The notes: generated by a model from the sequence alone, not told the origin. 35,526 nt of DNA from Anaerolineales bacterium (GCA_024763275.1 JANTFT010000023.1:1-35526); one strand, 5' to 3'. Shown: positions 1 to 9,191, counted from the first letter of the stretch. Program-made: numbers and translations.

Positions 1-2008
1 GCTCAAACAATCTATTATCTGGATCAGCTGGCCGCAGCAGCACCAGGTTATCCGGGAAGTACTCCCCCTGCAAAGCCCGGATCATCTCCCTGGTGTCGGC
101 ACTTACCGGATCCCCTGCGATCACAACTTCCCGGGAAGGGTTTTCCGCTCCTAGCAGACCGGACATCAACTGAGTATGTCCCTGGGGGAAGCGGTTGATC
201 TGGGATGAAAAGGCTTCTCCGATCAAGCGGGCCCTTTCTTCATAATCCGGTTTTGACAGCAGGCGTCCCAGCCTGACCAGATTGCTGAAAGCAACCGAAT
301 TACCAGAAGGAATGGCACCATCATAGATTTCCTTGCTGCGGTGGATCAGGTCCGCCTGCCCGCTGGCTGTAAAGTAGAGCCCACCTTGGGCCTCATCCCA
401 GAACTCGGCCAGCATTACATCGGTCAGCTCCACTGCCTTGAGGAGATCATCGGTCTGAAAGTCCGCCTCATACAGCTCCAGCAAACCCCAGACCAGGAAA
501 GCATAATCGTCCAGATGGGCAGTCAATCCCGCCTCACCCTTCCGGTAGCGCTTTAATAACCTCCCATCCTCCGACCGCAGTTTATTCCAGATGAAATCCA
601 CCGCCCGGCGAGCAGCCTGGATATAAGCTGGCTCGCCAAGATCAGCTCCCGCAATTGACAGGGCTGCGATCATCAATCCATTCCAATCGGTAAGGATCTT
701 GTCATCTTTAAGAGGGTGGACCCGTTGGTCCCGGACTTTCAGCAAGATCTGGCGGAGTTCGCTCCATTTCCCGGCAAGCTCGTCCTGAGCCAGATCAAGC
801 TCATCGGCCAGATCCTCCAGGGGCTGATTCAAAAACAGCAAATTACGGCCGGTAAGCTGGCGAGTTGCCTCATCAGTGAAATTTCCCTCCTCCCGGAGAT
901 TGAACAATCCCTTGAAGAGGTCAATGTCTTGATCCCCAACGTTTTCCCGAAATTCCTCCAACGTCCAGAGATAGAATAAACCTTCCTCCCCTTCACTATC
1001 CGCGTCTTCCGCGGAATAAAAACCGCCTTCAGGCGCTGTCATCTCCCGCTGGACATAGTCCAGGATTTCCCGGACAACGTCGGCATACCACTCTTTACCA
1101 GTCGCTAGAAAAGCTTCGCTGTAAGCCATCACCAGCAGGGCCTGATTATAGAGCATCTTCTCAAAATGAGGCAGTTTCCAGGCTGCATCTGTTGAATAGC
1201 GGTGGAAGCCAAAACCGACCTGGTCATAAACCCCTCCCAGGCGCATCTTCTGGAGTGTTTTTTCTACCATTTCCAGCGCCCGGGGTTCACCGCTCTGCTG
1301 CCAGTAGCGCAGCAGGAAGACCAGATTGTGGGGCGTGGGAAATTTGGGAGCATTTCCAAAACCCCCGTGAATCTCATCAAAGCGTTCTTCCAGCTGGCGG
1401 TAGGTCTGCTGAATCAGGCCGGGATCGAGTTTCCCTGCTATTGTCCGGGCGCTCTCCTGCAAATGGATGGTGATCTGTTCAGCGCTTTGCAGCAGTTCGT
1501 CCCGTTTATTCAGCCATAGATCAGCCACTTTGGGGATCAAATCCACCAGTCCAGTGCGGCCGAAGCGGCTCTCCCGGGGGAAATATGTACCCACGAAGAA
1601 GGGTTTTTTATCCGCTGTCAGCAGGACCGTCAGCGGCCATCCCCCTGATCCGGTGACAGCCTGGCAGACTGCCATGTAGATCTGGTCAATATCGGGCCTT
1701 TCTTCCCGGTCCACTTTGATGGGAATGAAATGTTCGTTGATCAGCGCGGCAGTTTGGGGGTCCTCAAAGGATTCCTTTTCCATCACGTGGCACCAATGGC
1801 AGGTCGCATAGCCTATCGACAGGAAAACCGGTTTATCCAGGTTTTTTGCCTGCTGAAAGGCTTCAGCTCCCCAGGGATACCAATTCACCGGGTTGGCAGC
1901 GTGCTGCAGCAGATAAGGGGATTTTTCAAAGACCAGTCGGTTATGATCCGATCCCCCATCAGGCGGCAGGTCCTTAAGCTCTTCCGCATCGGGTAGATTC
2001 AATTTCAT
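1..2008 (-). CDS. YyaL/DUF255 thioredoxin-domain protein (3' end cut by window edge)
   Basis: The frame opens with ATG at 2006-2008 and stays open to base 1, giving about 669 residues. The family is usually near 680-700, so only a short C-terminus is missing. The N-terminal 160 residues are a thioredoxin-like DUF255 domain with the motif [10 protein letters not shown], a CxxC pair, inside the family context [17 protein letters not shown]. The rest resembles the (alpha/alpha)6-barrel of the spermatogenesis-associated protein 20 family, for example [13 protein letters not shown] and [11 protein letters not shown]. The family's physiological role is not established; a redox or cellobiose-epimerase-like activity has been suggested from fold. 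The gene lies 54 bases after cbiO on the same strand and may be co-transcribed with it. Confidence 0.93.
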   Translation of the reverse strand, partial: MKLNLPDAEELKDLPPDGGSDHNRLVFEKSPYLLQHAANPVNWYPWGAEAFQQAKNLDKPVFLSIGYATCHWCHVMEKESFEDPQTAALINEHFIPIKVDREERPDIDQIYMAVCQAVTGSGGWPLTVLLTADKKPFFVGTYFPRESRFGRTGLVDLIPKVADLWLNKRDELLQSAEQITIHLQESARTIAGKLDPGLIQQTYRQLEERFDEIHGGFGNAPKFPTPHNLVFLLRYWQQSGEPRALEMVEKTLQKMRLGGVYDQVGFGFHRYSTDAAWKLPHFEKMLYNQALLVMAYSEAFLATGKEWYADVVREILDYVQREMTAPEGGFYSAEDADSEGEEGLFYLWTLEEFRENVGDQDIDLFKGLFNLREEGNFTDEATRQLTGRNLLFLNQPLEDLADELDLAQDELAGKWSELRQILLKVRDQRVHPLKDDKILTDWNGLMIAALSIAGADLGEPAYIQAARRAVDFIWNKLRSEDGRLLKRYRKGEAGLTAHLDDYAFLVWGLLELYEADFQTDDLLKAVELTDVMLAEFWDEAQGGLYFTASGQADLIHRSKEIYDGAIPSGNSVAFSNLVRLGRLLSKPDYEERARLIGEAFSSQINRFPQGHTQLMSGLLGAENPSREVVIAGDPVSADTREMIRALQGEYFPDNLVLLRPADPDNRLFE

Positions 2009-2062
2009 AGGAACATCCTAGGCTAGCTGATAACTTATTGGTGAACAGCTGGAAAGCGCCAG

Positions 2063-2851
2063 TCAATCGGCGGCGCTTAAACAGGGCTTTTCCAACCCAT
2101 GGGCCAGGAGCAGCTCCTCGTCCTGGAGCAGATCTGCTGTAGCACCATCAGCGACGATCACACCCTCGTCAAGGATGACCATGCGGGGAAAAAGCTCCGC
2201 AACCATCTGCAGATCATGCGTGGAAACCAGCATGGTAATTGACAGCCCCCTTAGAAAGTCAATCAATGAGCGCCGGGCTCTGGGGTCCAGCCCCGCCGAG
2301 GGTTCATCCAGAACGAGGATCTGGGGGCGCATCGCCAGAACCGTGGCAATTGAGATTCTCTTCTTCTGCCCCATGCTCAGGTGGTGAGACAGGCGGCTGC
2401 CGAACTCCTCCATCCCCACAGCTGCCAGGGCCTCCTGGACACGCCGCTTGACTTCTTCCTCAGGAAGCCCCATGTGCAGGGGTCCAAAAGCCACATCCTC
2501 AAAAACAGTTGGTGAAAACAACTGGTCGTCCGGATTCTGAAATACCAGTCCAACCACAGCGCGGATCAAAGGTAAGTTCTCTTTTTCCAGGGTCAGACCG
2601 GCAATCGAGATGGGGCTGTTCTCACCCAGGATGCCATTCAAATGAAGCATCAAGGTCGATTTACCGGCCCCATTAGGGCCAACCAGAGCGATCCTTTCTC
2701 CCTCACAGACCGACAAACTGATGCCCTGTAAAGCTCGAAAGCCATCCGGATAGGCAAAGTGTAAATCCTTGATCTGGAGAATATCTCCCTCGCATTCAGG
2801 CAACTGCAACTCAAAGTCAGCTTTATGTTTTACAGGCATCAGCGGATCCAT
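2063..2851 (-). CDS. cbiO: Energy-coupling factor ABC transporter ATPase (CbiO-type)
   Basis: This is the cytoplasmic ATPase of a group I ECF transporter, predicted to power Co2+ or Ni2+ uptake. The protein has 262 residues. Walker A is GPNGAGKST (residues 58-66), the Q-loop is in FQNPDDQLFSPTVFEDVAFGP, the signature is LSMGQKKR (158-165) where LSGGQ is more usual, Walker B is ILVLDEP (178-184), and the switch His is in STHD. The motif QNPDDQ is typical of CbiO/EcfA proteins. The start overlaps the end of cbiQ by 13 bases, so the two are translationally coupled. Only one ATPase gene is present, as expected for a dedicated metal ECF system, where it acts as a homodimer. Confidence 0.95.
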   Translation of the reverse strand: MDPLMPVKHKADFELQLPECEGDILQIKDLHFAYPDGFRALQGISLSVCEGERIALVGPNGAGKSTLMLHLNGILGENSPISIAGLTLEKENLPLIRAVVGLVFQNPDDQLFSPTVFEDVAFGPLHMGLPEEEVKRRVQEALAAVGMEEFGSRLSHHLSMGQKKRISIATVLAMRPQILVLDEPSAGLDPRARRSLIDFLRGLSITMLVSTHDLQMVAELFPRMVILDEGVIVADGATADLLQDEELLLAHGLEKPCLSAAD

Positions 2852-3633
2852 CCTACAATTTGTATCAGGGTTAATAAAGCAGCGGACCAGGCAAGGGTCA
2901 ACCAGTCCGATCTATCCATCTGATGGGGATGAAGCGTGCGGATACGACCGGTGTAGCCCCGCGAGATCATGGCCAGATAAATGCGGTCCGAGCGTTCATA
3001 ACTGCGGGTGAACAGTTGTCCGGCCATGCTGCCGGTTGTTTTGATCCGCCAGGCAAGTTTTCCTCCACTTTTGAGACCGGGCAACCCTGCGCTGCGCGCA
3101 TCCCTGGCCCGCAGGATCCGGAAGACCTCATCGGTGAGCACGAACAGGTAGCGGAATAAAAAAGCGATGATGGTTGTCAATGTTATAGGTAGGTGCAGAT
3201 GCTCCAGAGCATGGATCAGATCCGGGAACTGAGTGGTTGCCACCAGCAGGATCGCCATCTGAACTGACAGCCAGGAACGCACCATAATGCTGAAAAAACG
3301 GATCAGGCCAGCATCAGTGGGCACCAGCTTGATAAATCCCAGATCCCAGATTGCCAGAGGCTCCCCGATCGGTGAAAAGATCGCGCTGATCGCTACCAGC
3401 GCGAACGGGAGAGCGATCAGGGACCTTTTCAGGGTAAAACCCAAACCCAGATTTGCCAGGTCATTCGCCAGCAGCAGGACCAACCAGGAGAGAGCGAACG
3501 CTGGCCAGCTCCCATCAGGAAGAAGTGCGTTAGAAAGGATAAAACCCACGCTGATCAATACCTTCACCCGCGGGTCAAGGGCATGGATCCTGCTCTCAAG
3601 GAACTGGTACTGATCGATAATATCAACATGCAT
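2839..3633 (-). CDS. cbiQ: ECF transporter transmembrane T component (CbiQ)
   Basis: A 264-residue membrane protein of the EcfT/CbiQ family, linking the ATPase to the metal-binding CbiM subunit. The N-terminus contains the typical HALDPRVKVL segment, followed by hydrophobic membrane helices. The C-terminal cytoplasmic part holds the coupling motifs RARDARSAG and RSYERSDRIYLAMISRGYTG, close to the family's two Ala-Arg-Gly helices that contact the ATPase. The gene follows cbiM by 80 bases and overlaps cbiO by 13. Metal specificity (Co or Ni) cannot be read from this subunit. Confidence 0.93.
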   Translation of the reverse strand: MHVDIIDQYQFLESRIHALDPRVKVLISVGFILSNALLPDGSWPAFALSWLVLLLANDLANLGLGFTLKRSLIALPFALVAISAIFSPIGEPLAIWDLGFIKLVPTDAGLIRFFSIMVRSWLSVQMAILLVATTQFPDLIHALEHLHLPITLTTIIAFLFRYLFVLTDEVFRILRARDARSAGLPGLKSGGKLAWRIKTTGSMAGQLFTRSYERSDRIYLAMISRGYTGRIRTLHPHQMDRSDWLTLAWSAALLTLIQIVGWIR

Positions 3634-3713
3634 TGGGCTGCACCTTTTCCAGCAGTCCGGCGATTATTCATTCCCAGGGATTAATCCAGCAGGGAGGACC
3701 TAATCTCGCGCGG

Positions 3714-4658
3714 CTATGCCTGGTTTCCCTTTCTAATTAGACTGCGCCCCAGCAGGATCGTCAATCCCAGCAGGAGGAGAGCACCAAGTGCCCCTGCCAG
3801 AATCGTAGATAGGGCTGTCTCGCCCAAGAAAGGGATCGTATAATCCGGCAGGATCTGAAAAGGAGCATCCATTCCACGTCCCAGGAATCCCAGGTTCTCC
3901 GCCACGCGCTCCAGCCCATCCGGGTGGGCAGAGGCCAGGGGAGAAAGAATGACAGCTGCCAGGGTCACTAAGACGCCTCCAATCACCCAACCGTGTCCTC
4001 CTTCCTGGGCAGTTTTTTCCTCGCTCATCAGGTCAGGTCGGGTCTGTTCAATATATACCAGGGCAGCGACAGTGATCAACGCCTCACCAATGCCAATAAA
4101 GGCATGCACGCCCAGCATGGCCGGAATAACGATCTCCAGAGGGGTAGTGCCGCTCAGCCAAAGCTGGAGGGAGGCCATCAAGGCTGCTGTCATGGTTGCC
4201 AACCAGGCTCCAATTCCGGCCATCGCCAGCCGCAGTACTCTTTTTTGTCCGATGGCCAGCCGGTATAACCCAAAACCTATCACAGCGGTCAGGATGCCCA
4301 TATTAAATATATTGGCACCCATAACCAGCAATCCTCCATCCTGGAAAAGCAAAGCCTGCACACTAATCACGGCAGTCATTACCAGGATGCCAGCCCAGGG
4401 GCCGAGCACAATGGCCGCCAGGGCGCCACCCAGGAAATGGCCTGATGTCCCTCCCGCAATCGGGAAATTCAACATCTGAGCAGCAAAAATGAAAGCTGCC
4501 ATCACGCCCATGAGGGGAATCTGTTTTTCTCCCAGGCTCCGATTTGTGTTTTTAACCGCCAATGCTACCATGACAATCGTGATCCCCCAGAACACCAGAG
4601 AAACAGCTAAAGTTAAAAAACCATCGGGTATATGCATATAAACAGGTGAGTACAGCAT
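3714..4658 (-). CDS. cbiM: Cobalt/nickel ECF transporter substrate component, CbiM fused to PDGLE (CbiN/NikN-like) domain
   Basis: The protein has 314 residues. The N-terminal ~215 residues are CbiM/NikM: MHIPDGFL opens the mature-like region, and several helices include GGTSGHFLGG and GVHAFIGIGEA. After a linker, a second part begins with ASAHPDGLERVAE, the hallmark of the PDGLE domain, and ends with one membrane helix. It replaces a separate CbiN/NikN subunit. A strong Shine-Dalgarno AAGGAG lies six bases before the ATG at 4658. This gives MLYSPVY ahead of MHIP. In characterised CbiM/NikM proteins the metal is bound by an exposed N-terminal Met-His, so the ATG at 4637 is an alternative start, but I see no ribosome site for it. 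The gene is 40 bases after the Fur-family gene, which probably controls it. Confidence 0.93.
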   Translation of the reverse strand: MLYSPVYMHIPDGFLTLAVSLVFWGITIVMVALAVKNTNRSLGEKQIPLMGVMAAFIFAAQMLNFPIAGGTSGHFLGGALAAIVLGPWAGILVMTAVISVQALLFQDGGLLVMGANIFNMGILTAVIGFGLYRLAIGQKRVLRLAMAGIGAWLATMTAALMASLQLWLSGTTPLEIVIPAMLGVHAFIGIGEALITVAALVYIEQTRPDLMSEEKTAQEGGHGWVIGGVLVTLAAVILSPLASAHPDGLERVAENLGFLGRGMDAPFQILPDYTIPFLGETALSTILAGALGALLLLGLTILLGRSLIRKGNQA

Positions 4659-4698
4659 GATAATCTCCTTTTCTTAGAGTAAATAGAACTCCCTAATC

Positions 4699-5124
4699 TT
4701 ACTTATCAAGGCAATCAGCACACACACCAAAAATAGAAAAATGGTCCAGATCGGGCTGAAAGCCATATTGCTCCAGTAAATCTTTCCCCAGGGCATCCAA
4801 CACAGCAGCATCCGCTTCTATCACTCTGCCACATTTCCGGCAAACCAAGTGGATGTGCGGTCCATGCTGAAAGGTGGCGTAGACCGATTTGCCCTCACTG
4901 AGATCATTCTTTCGAGCAAACCCCTCCTGCCAGAGCAGCTCTAAAGTGCGGTACACTGTGGCGATATTGACCGCACTGGTGTGCTCTCGCAGCCGTTCGA
5001 CAATCTCTTCTGCCGTAACATGCCGGGGACTGCGGGTTAGCGCCTCAACAATCATCTCCCGCTGGGGAGTGATCCGGTAGCCCCGTTTTTTCAATTCCGT
5101 GACAATAGTTTGTGCCTGGGTCAT
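4699..5124 (-). CDS. Fur-family metalloregulator
   Basis: A 141-residue regulator of the Fur/Zur/PerR/Nur family, taken from the ATG at 5122-5124. A longer frame would need a TTG inside the upstream palindrome. The winged helix-turn-helix includes GYRITPQREMIVEAL and NIATVYRTLELL. The dimerisation domain has the metal motif GPHIHLVCRKCG (an HxH plus CxxC) and a C-terminal CADC, which together give two CxxC pairs for structural zinc. The gene heads the cbiMQO genes on the same strand, so a nickel or cobalt sensor (Nur-like) is the most economical reading. Zur or PerR cannot be excluded from sequence. It is probably autoregulated through the palindrome at 5127-5160. No Shine-Dalgarno is evident. 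Confidence 0.92.
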   Translation of the reverse strand: MTQAQTIVTELKKRGYRITPQREMIVEALTRSPRHVTAEEIVERLREHTSAVNIATVYRTLELLWQEGFARKNDLSEGKSVYATFQHGPHIHLVCRKCGRVIEADAAVLDALGKDLLEQYGFQPDLDHFSIFGVCADCLDK

Positions 5125-5126
5125 TT

Positions 5127-5160
5127 TGTTATCTATTGCGAATAGTTGCAATAGATAACA
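5127..5160 (-). promoter_or_regulatory. Perfect 13-bp inverted repeat, probable Fur-family operator
   Basis: The arms TGTTATCTATTGC (5127-5139) and GCAATAGATAACA (5148-5160) are exact inverse complements around an 8-base spacer. The repeat starts at the last base of the -10 box and fills the whole space to the ATG of the regulator gene. Binding there would block transcription, and the same sequence could form a hairpin in the mRNA leader. That it is the operator of the adjacent Fur-family protein is inference. Confidence 0.8.
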
Positions 5161-5187
5161 TTATATTAATTTGACCGGATTTGTCAA
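5160..5187 (-). promoter_or_regulatory. Sigma-70-type promoter for the Fur-family/cbiMQO operon
   Basis: On the minus strand, TTGACA (5182-5187) and TATAAT (5160-5165) are both perfect consensus, separated by 16 bases. The predicted transcription start is near 5153, about 29 bases before the ATG and inside the inverted repeat. It probably drives the regulator and the ECF transporter genes together. Confidence 0.85.
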
Positions 5188-5332
5188 GTCAGTCTTGTAA
5201 TAAATCCGGGGATCAGGAAAGAAAACGGGACTGACTCCCATAAAGGAGTATTTGCGGTTCTGCGCATATTCCCGTGCCAGGGAAAATCCCCCAACCGATG
5301 CCCAGGATCAGAAACATTCTAGCGTACCCCAC

Positions 5333-6058
5333 TCAGCGCAATCTGATGATCTGCTCCTTCTGGAACAACGGTCCGACCCGCAGGTTCAGGGGAGGTCGGG
5401 CATACAGGCCGGGAGGAACGCCGATATCTGCCAGGTACAACTCCCCCACTAATTCCTCCTGTGCCTTTTTCAAGCCGATCTTCGGCAGGGCCAGTGTCAG
5501 GGTGGCCGTCGCTTGAATGACCGGCTGAAATGCCTTCCCGGTGCTGGAATCCAAACCTGAGGGTACATCCAGAGCCAGAACCGGTGCCCCCTGGGTGTTA
5601 GCCCAGCGAATCATCTCCGCGGCTGATCCGCGGGGCGCTCCGCGCAGGCTGTAGCCGATGATCCCATCAATGATCAGATCAACCGGTTTTGAAAGGTCGA
5701 GCTCGCCGAAGGTTCCCAGTTCCGCGGGGTAGGATTCCAGGATACCCAGCTGGTGGCGGATCACGCCGCTGTACTCTCCCGGGGGAGCGCTGAGCGCTAC
5801 CCGCACCCCTGCTCCCCAATTCAGCAGATTCCTGGCACAAACCAGGGCACCCCCGCCGTTCCCACCGCGTCCCGCCAGCAGAACCACTGACTTCCCGCCC
5901 GGATCATTGTCGAGGAATCTCCTGGCCGCCAGAACAGCCAGCTGCCGGCCTGCGTTTTCCATCATCTGGATCAGCTTGATGCCGTATTCCTCGATCATCA
6001 ACCGGTCTACTTCAACCATCTGTTCTGTCGTGAGATAGGGAATGGATTGATCTTCCAT
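5333..6058 (-). CDS. nnrE: NAD(P)H-hydrate epimerase (YjeF N-terminal domain, stand-alone)
   Basis: A 241-residue YjeF_N-domain protein, predicted to epimerise damaged R-NAD(P)HX to the S form in the cytoplasm. Seen: TEQMVEVDRLMIEEYGI and MMENAGRQLA near the N-terminus, the glycine-rich segment LLAGRGGNGGGALVCAR, DGIIGYSLRGAPRG, and ALDVPSGLDSSTG, all canonical for the family. The C-terminal ADP-dependent dehydratase (NnrD) domain found fused in many bacteria is absent, and no separate nnrD is visible in the window. The gene starts 50 bases after the SixA-like gene, in the same direction. Confidence 0.93.
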   Translation of the reverse strand: MEDQSIPYLTTEQMVEVDRLMIEEYGIKLIQMMENAGRQLAVLAARRFLDNDPGGKSVVLLAGRGGNGGGALVCARNLLNWGAGVRVALSAPPGEYSGVIRHQLGILESYPAELGTFGELDLSKPVDLIIDGIIGYSLRGAPRGSAAEMIRWANTQGAPVLALDVPSGLDSSTGKAFQPVIQATATLTLALPKIGLKKAQEELVGELYLADIGVPPGLYARPPLNLRVGPLFQKEQIIRLR

Positions 6059-6108
6059 GGTGTTTGTAAGCCCGATCCTGTAATCGAGATAAATCTATAA
6101 GGTTGCCC

Positions 6109-6603
6109 TTAACGGTGATTCTTGGGGAAATCAACCTCTGCTCTGGAAGCCAGCACATCTCCGATCGCTGACCAGCTTTCCACCTCGAACTGCAGGATTG
6201 CCACCCCGCAAGTCGGCAGGTTATCAAGGTCGAGGTCAGAGAGGTCATTCACCAGGTAGGTCAGCCCGGGATTATGCCCGAAGAGCATCAGCCCATCCAG
6301 ATAGTCTTCCTGCTGCCGGACGTAATCCAGCATATCGCTCTCAGTCGCCTGGTAGAGATCGTCCTCGATCCAAATCTCCTCCCAGGGCAACCCCATCTCA
6401 CCCATGACCAGTTCCGCGGTGGCTAATGCCCTGACCGCTGAGCTGGAAATCACCCGGTCTACCGGCGGACCCCAGTCTGCCAGCCGGGCTCCCATGAGGG
6501 GTGCGTCGCGCAGGCCCCGCTTGGCAAGGGGCCGCTGGTGATCAGAAAGAAAGGGATCCTCCCAGGAGGATTTAGCGTGGCGGACAAGTACCAGGGTTTT
6601 CAT
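6109..6603 (-). CDS. SixA-like histidine phosphatase
   Basis: A 164-residue branch-1 histidine phosphatase. The start is set at ATG 6603 because it puts the catalytic motif directly at the N-terminus, KTLVLVRHAKSSW; the longer frame would need TTG. The RHG-type motif is RHAKSSW, followed by DHQRPLAKRGLRDAP, VISSSAVRALATAEL with the second Arg, and LMLFGHNPGLTYLVNDL with the second catalytic His. These match SixA-type phosphohistidine phosphatases closely. The substrate is unknown; no phosphorelay protein is adjacent. Confidence 0.9.
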   Translation of the reverse strand: MKTLVLVRHAKSSWEDPFLSDHQRPLAKRGLRDAPLMGARLADWGPPVDRVISSSAVRALATAELVMGEMGLPWEEIWIEDDLYQATESDMLDYVRQQEDYLDGLMLFGHNPGLTYLVNDLSDLDLDNLPTCGVAILQFEVESWSAIGDVLASRAEVDFPKNHR

Positions 6604-6692
6604 AAGGTTATTGATACTGCATTTCAGGCCATTTAGCAATAGCGATCAACCAGGACCTGACATCCAGCCCAAAGAATACAAATCAAAATGGG

Positions 6693-7364
6693 TCAATCCA
6701 AATAATATGTAGCTGAGGCCTGGAACGTCAAACCGTTGAGAATATCCTCAATCTCCCGATTGATTTGCCGCAAATCCTGCAGATCCGCGGGGATGGTTAT
6801 TAACGAGCCCAGCTGGATGTTTATTTTACTGAAGGGCAGCGGGAGCGTGTAGCGGTCCCAGCGGTTTACGTGGTAGGCCTTGCGGCAGTAGCATCCCAGG
6901 GGTAGGATGGGAACCCCGGTTTTCTGAGCGATGAAGGACAGCCCTGGTTTCACCTTATATGCGGGTCCAGACGGCCCATCCGGGTGGATCAGGAAATTAT
7001 TTCCCCCTTTTATTCTTTTCAGCAATCTAAGCAGCCTCCTGCCCGCGCCGAACGTTGGATCCCCGGAAAGATTCACTTTGATCGGCTCAACTCCTAGGCG
7101 GCTGGCAAATACTGAGAGCACATCTCCCCGCTCATCATCCGGCACGATGACAGAGAATTTCGAGACATCCATCTGCTTGTGAATCAGTCCCAGGACCATC
7201 ATGGTCATGCCGTGCCAGCTGGTGAGGATCACAGGCTTCTTGCTTTCCTGGGCAGGCCGCAGGTTCTCCAGCCCGGAAATCCGGAACTGGTAGGTTTTCC
7301 GGACAATTTCGGAAAATAGATATAACAGCTTACCGCTGATACTGACGTTGAGGGAACTGCTCAT
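6693..7364 (-). CDS. DUF374 lysophospholipid acyltransferase-like protein
   Basis: A 223-residue member of the DUF374 family, related to the LPLAT acyltransferases that act on lipids at the cytoplasmic membrane. The acceptor-site motif is TSWHGMTMM, in place of the Hx4D seen in most acyltransferases and as usual in this family. The segment HPDGPSGPAYKVKPG is the strongest DUF374 signature, followed by FIAQKTGVPILPLG. An in-frame GTG lies one codon upstream (7367); the ATG is preferred. Related proteins act in lipid A-like or glycolipid acylation; the real substrate here is unknown. Confidence 0.85.
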   Translation of the reverse strand: MSSSLNVSISGKLLYLFSEIVRKTYQFRISGLENLRPAQESKKPVILTSWHGMTMMVLGLIHKQMDVSKFSVIVPDDERGDVLSVFASRLGVEPIKVNLSGDPTFGAGRRLLRLLKRIKGGNNFLIHPDGPSGPAYKVKPGLSFIAQKTGVPILPLGCYCRKAYHVNRWDRYTLPLPFSKINIQLGSLITIPADLQDLRQINREIEDILNGLTFQASATYYLD

Positions 7365-7505
7365 CACTTTTACTCACCCACTGGTCTGGAATTGGTGTGT
7401 CAGCGTGAAAACCGCCCTCCGGAGCGACCAGTCTACCACCAGTAAACCGGAAAACATCCCCACAAAGGATCGAGCCAATCCGGTAGTAGACCAAAAGCCC
7501 ACCGT

Positions 7506-8132
7506 TCAATTCTCAAGAACTGGCTGATGGGGCTTCACCTTCAATATCTTAAAAAAGAACTGCACCAGTGGTCCAATTGTGAGGGCAAATAACAGCGTCC
7601 CCACCCCTACCGGGCCTGCCAGGACCCAGCCCACCCCAACCACAGTCACCTCGATGATTGCCCGGGACAGCTGCACGCTACGGCCGGACACCCGCGATAC
7701 AGCCAGCATCAGGCTGTCCCTGGGCCCGGCGCCGGCATTGACGCTGATATATATCGCCGTGGCCAACCCTGAAAGTATCACTGCTCCCACCAATCCCGGG
7801 ATCTGCAGCCAGAGCTTCCCTCCCAGGGGAGGGATGACCTTCAGGAATTGATCGACCCAGGGTCCGATAAAAAGGATATTTGCCAGCGTTCCCCATCCGA
7901 CCTGCTCCCCCATCAGCATGGCAGCCAGCAGAACCAGAAGCCCGGACAGAACGATCATCATCCCGGGAGTGGTTCCAGTGAGATCAGCCAGGGCCACAGA
8001 AAGCACAGCCCAGGGACCTGTGCCGAGTCCGGCCTGGATGATCAGGGCAATCGCCACACCATAGGTAATAAAACCCAGTTGGGCAACAGCAAAATCGCGG
8101 GGAAAGGTTCTCCAGTGGATGGGCTTCAACAT
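7506..8132 (-). CDS. YczE/YyaS/YitT-type integral membrane protein
   Basis: A 208-residue, very hydrophobic protein with about five membrane segments. The pattern GVAIALIIQAGLGTGPWAV near the start, followed later by the similar ATAIYISVNAGAGPRDSLML, is the internal repeat typical of the YczE/YitT membrane family (degenerate G-GxGPxD motifs). Function in that family is not established; some members influence lipopeptide or transport processes. The gene stands 117 bases after the CHAD gene end on the same strand, with a 135-base gap to the DUF374 gene. No transporter partner is seen. Confidence 0.85.
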   Translation of the reverse strand: MLKPIHWRTFPRDFAVAQLGFITYGVAIALIIQAGLGTGPWAVLSVALADLTGTTPGMMIVLSGLLVLLAAMLMGEQVGWGTLANILFIGPWVDQFLKVIPPLGGKLWLQIPGLVGAVILSGLATAIYISVNAGAGPRDSLMLAVSRVSGRSVQLSRAIIEVTVVGVGWVLAGPVGVGTLLFALTIGPLVQFFFKILKVKPHQPVLEN

Positions 8133-8249
8133 CTGCAGCAGTTTACCATATATGCAATATCCCGGTTAACAAACTGGAAATGCAGAATACATGGGAACCT
8201 GTTAAAAAGAATACAGGGATGACAGGTAAAAAACGATCATCCTGATAGG

Positions 8250-9158
8250 TCAATCCACTTGGTACTGAAAACAGCTCTGGAAAGTACGTGCTGTGCTGTC
8301 CTCAATCAGCCACTGGATACGCTGAAGAGCTCTATTCCTGCTAGATCTGATTCGCTTCTCATAACCCTCAATCAGCTGGCCCTGCACCAGCAGCGGCGTA
8401 AGGCCCTCTCCTGCCCCCTGCAGCTTATCTGTCAGCTCCTGGATAATCCGGATCTGCACCCCAGCATCATGATGCTCGCCCAGAGCATCCTGGATCCCCT
8501 GCAGTCCTTTCCGCAAGCTGTTCAGATCCTCCTGATCCAGAACCGGGCTGTAAAACTCTAGCCGGTAGCGAATCTTTTTAACACTGACACGAAATTCATG
8601 GAAGGCTTTCCCGGGGGATTCCCGGTTAAGCTCCAGGCTCCTGTTTCTGAGCTTACGGTACCTGTCAATAACGCGCCGGCTTCCAAATTTCCGGGCTGAT
8701 TCCAGTGCCAATGGGCTGCTTTGCAGGGCTCCTTCAGCCAGGAGATCCCCGCAGTGTCCCAGAATGTCAGCCATTCGCTCAGAGCTGAGCGCCCGGACAA
8801 GCTCCTGCTGGGCAGCCCGTCTCTTCTCTACCAGCAGTTTAAAGACAGGCTCCAGGAATGGCCTCCAATCTCGGGCTACTTTCTCTCTATGATCAGGGAA
8901 ATCAGCGATGCCCACATCCAGATCCCTGACCTCTCCGGTGGTCCGATGGATCCAGCGGAACTGTTCCATACACTGCTGGCAGGCTGGAGCCGGGAGCAGG
9001 TCCTCAAACTCGATCAGAGCTGCCCAGATCCGCCGGTTGGCCACTCGCAGATCATGGAGATAAATGGGATCCTTGCCCTCCAGGCATCCTTCCAGATTCT
9101 CCCGTATGCGCTCCAGCTGGGTATTTAAAACCATCCGGGCCATCTCTGATAAATACAT
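8250..9158 (-). CDS. CHAD domain protein
   Basis: A 302-residue helical protein that is CHAD domain over almost its full length. The two conserved His-Arg helices are visible: HDLRVANRRIWAALIEF near residue 35 and HEFRVSVKKIRYRLEF near residue 190. It is rich in Arg and Lys, as expected for a domain that binds inorganic polyphosphate. No attached CYTH triphosphatase domain is present. It starts 33 bases after pmbA ends. Polyphosphate granule association is a family expectation, not visible directly. Confidence 0.93.
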   Translation of the reverse strand: MYLSEMARMVLNTQLERIRENLEGCLEGKDPIYLHDLRVANRRIWAALIEFEDLLPAPACQQCMEQFRWIHRTTGEVRDLDVGIADFPDHREKVARDWRPFLEPVFKLLVEKRRAAQQELVRALSSERMADILGHCGDLLAEGALQSSPLALESARKFGSRRVIDRYRKLRNRSLELNRESPGKAFHEFRVSVKKIRYRLEFYSPVLDQEDLNSLRKGLQGIQDALGEHHDAGVQIRIIQELTDKLQGAGEGLTPLLVQGQLIEGYEKRIRSSRNRALQRIQWLIEDSTARTFQSCFQYQVD

Positions 9159-9191
9159 ACTCGCAGACCTTATTCCAGTCAGGGGTATTTT

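Noticed and set aside
4659-4698. Cobalamin riboswitch ahead of cbiM
   Set aside because: Only 40 bases separate cbiM from the Fur-family gene, too short for the element; control by the upstream operator explains the layout.
5125-5151. TTG start extending the Fur-family protein by nine residues
   Set aside because: It would place the coding start inside the perfect operator palindrome, and the ATG at 5124 gives the usual family N-terminus.
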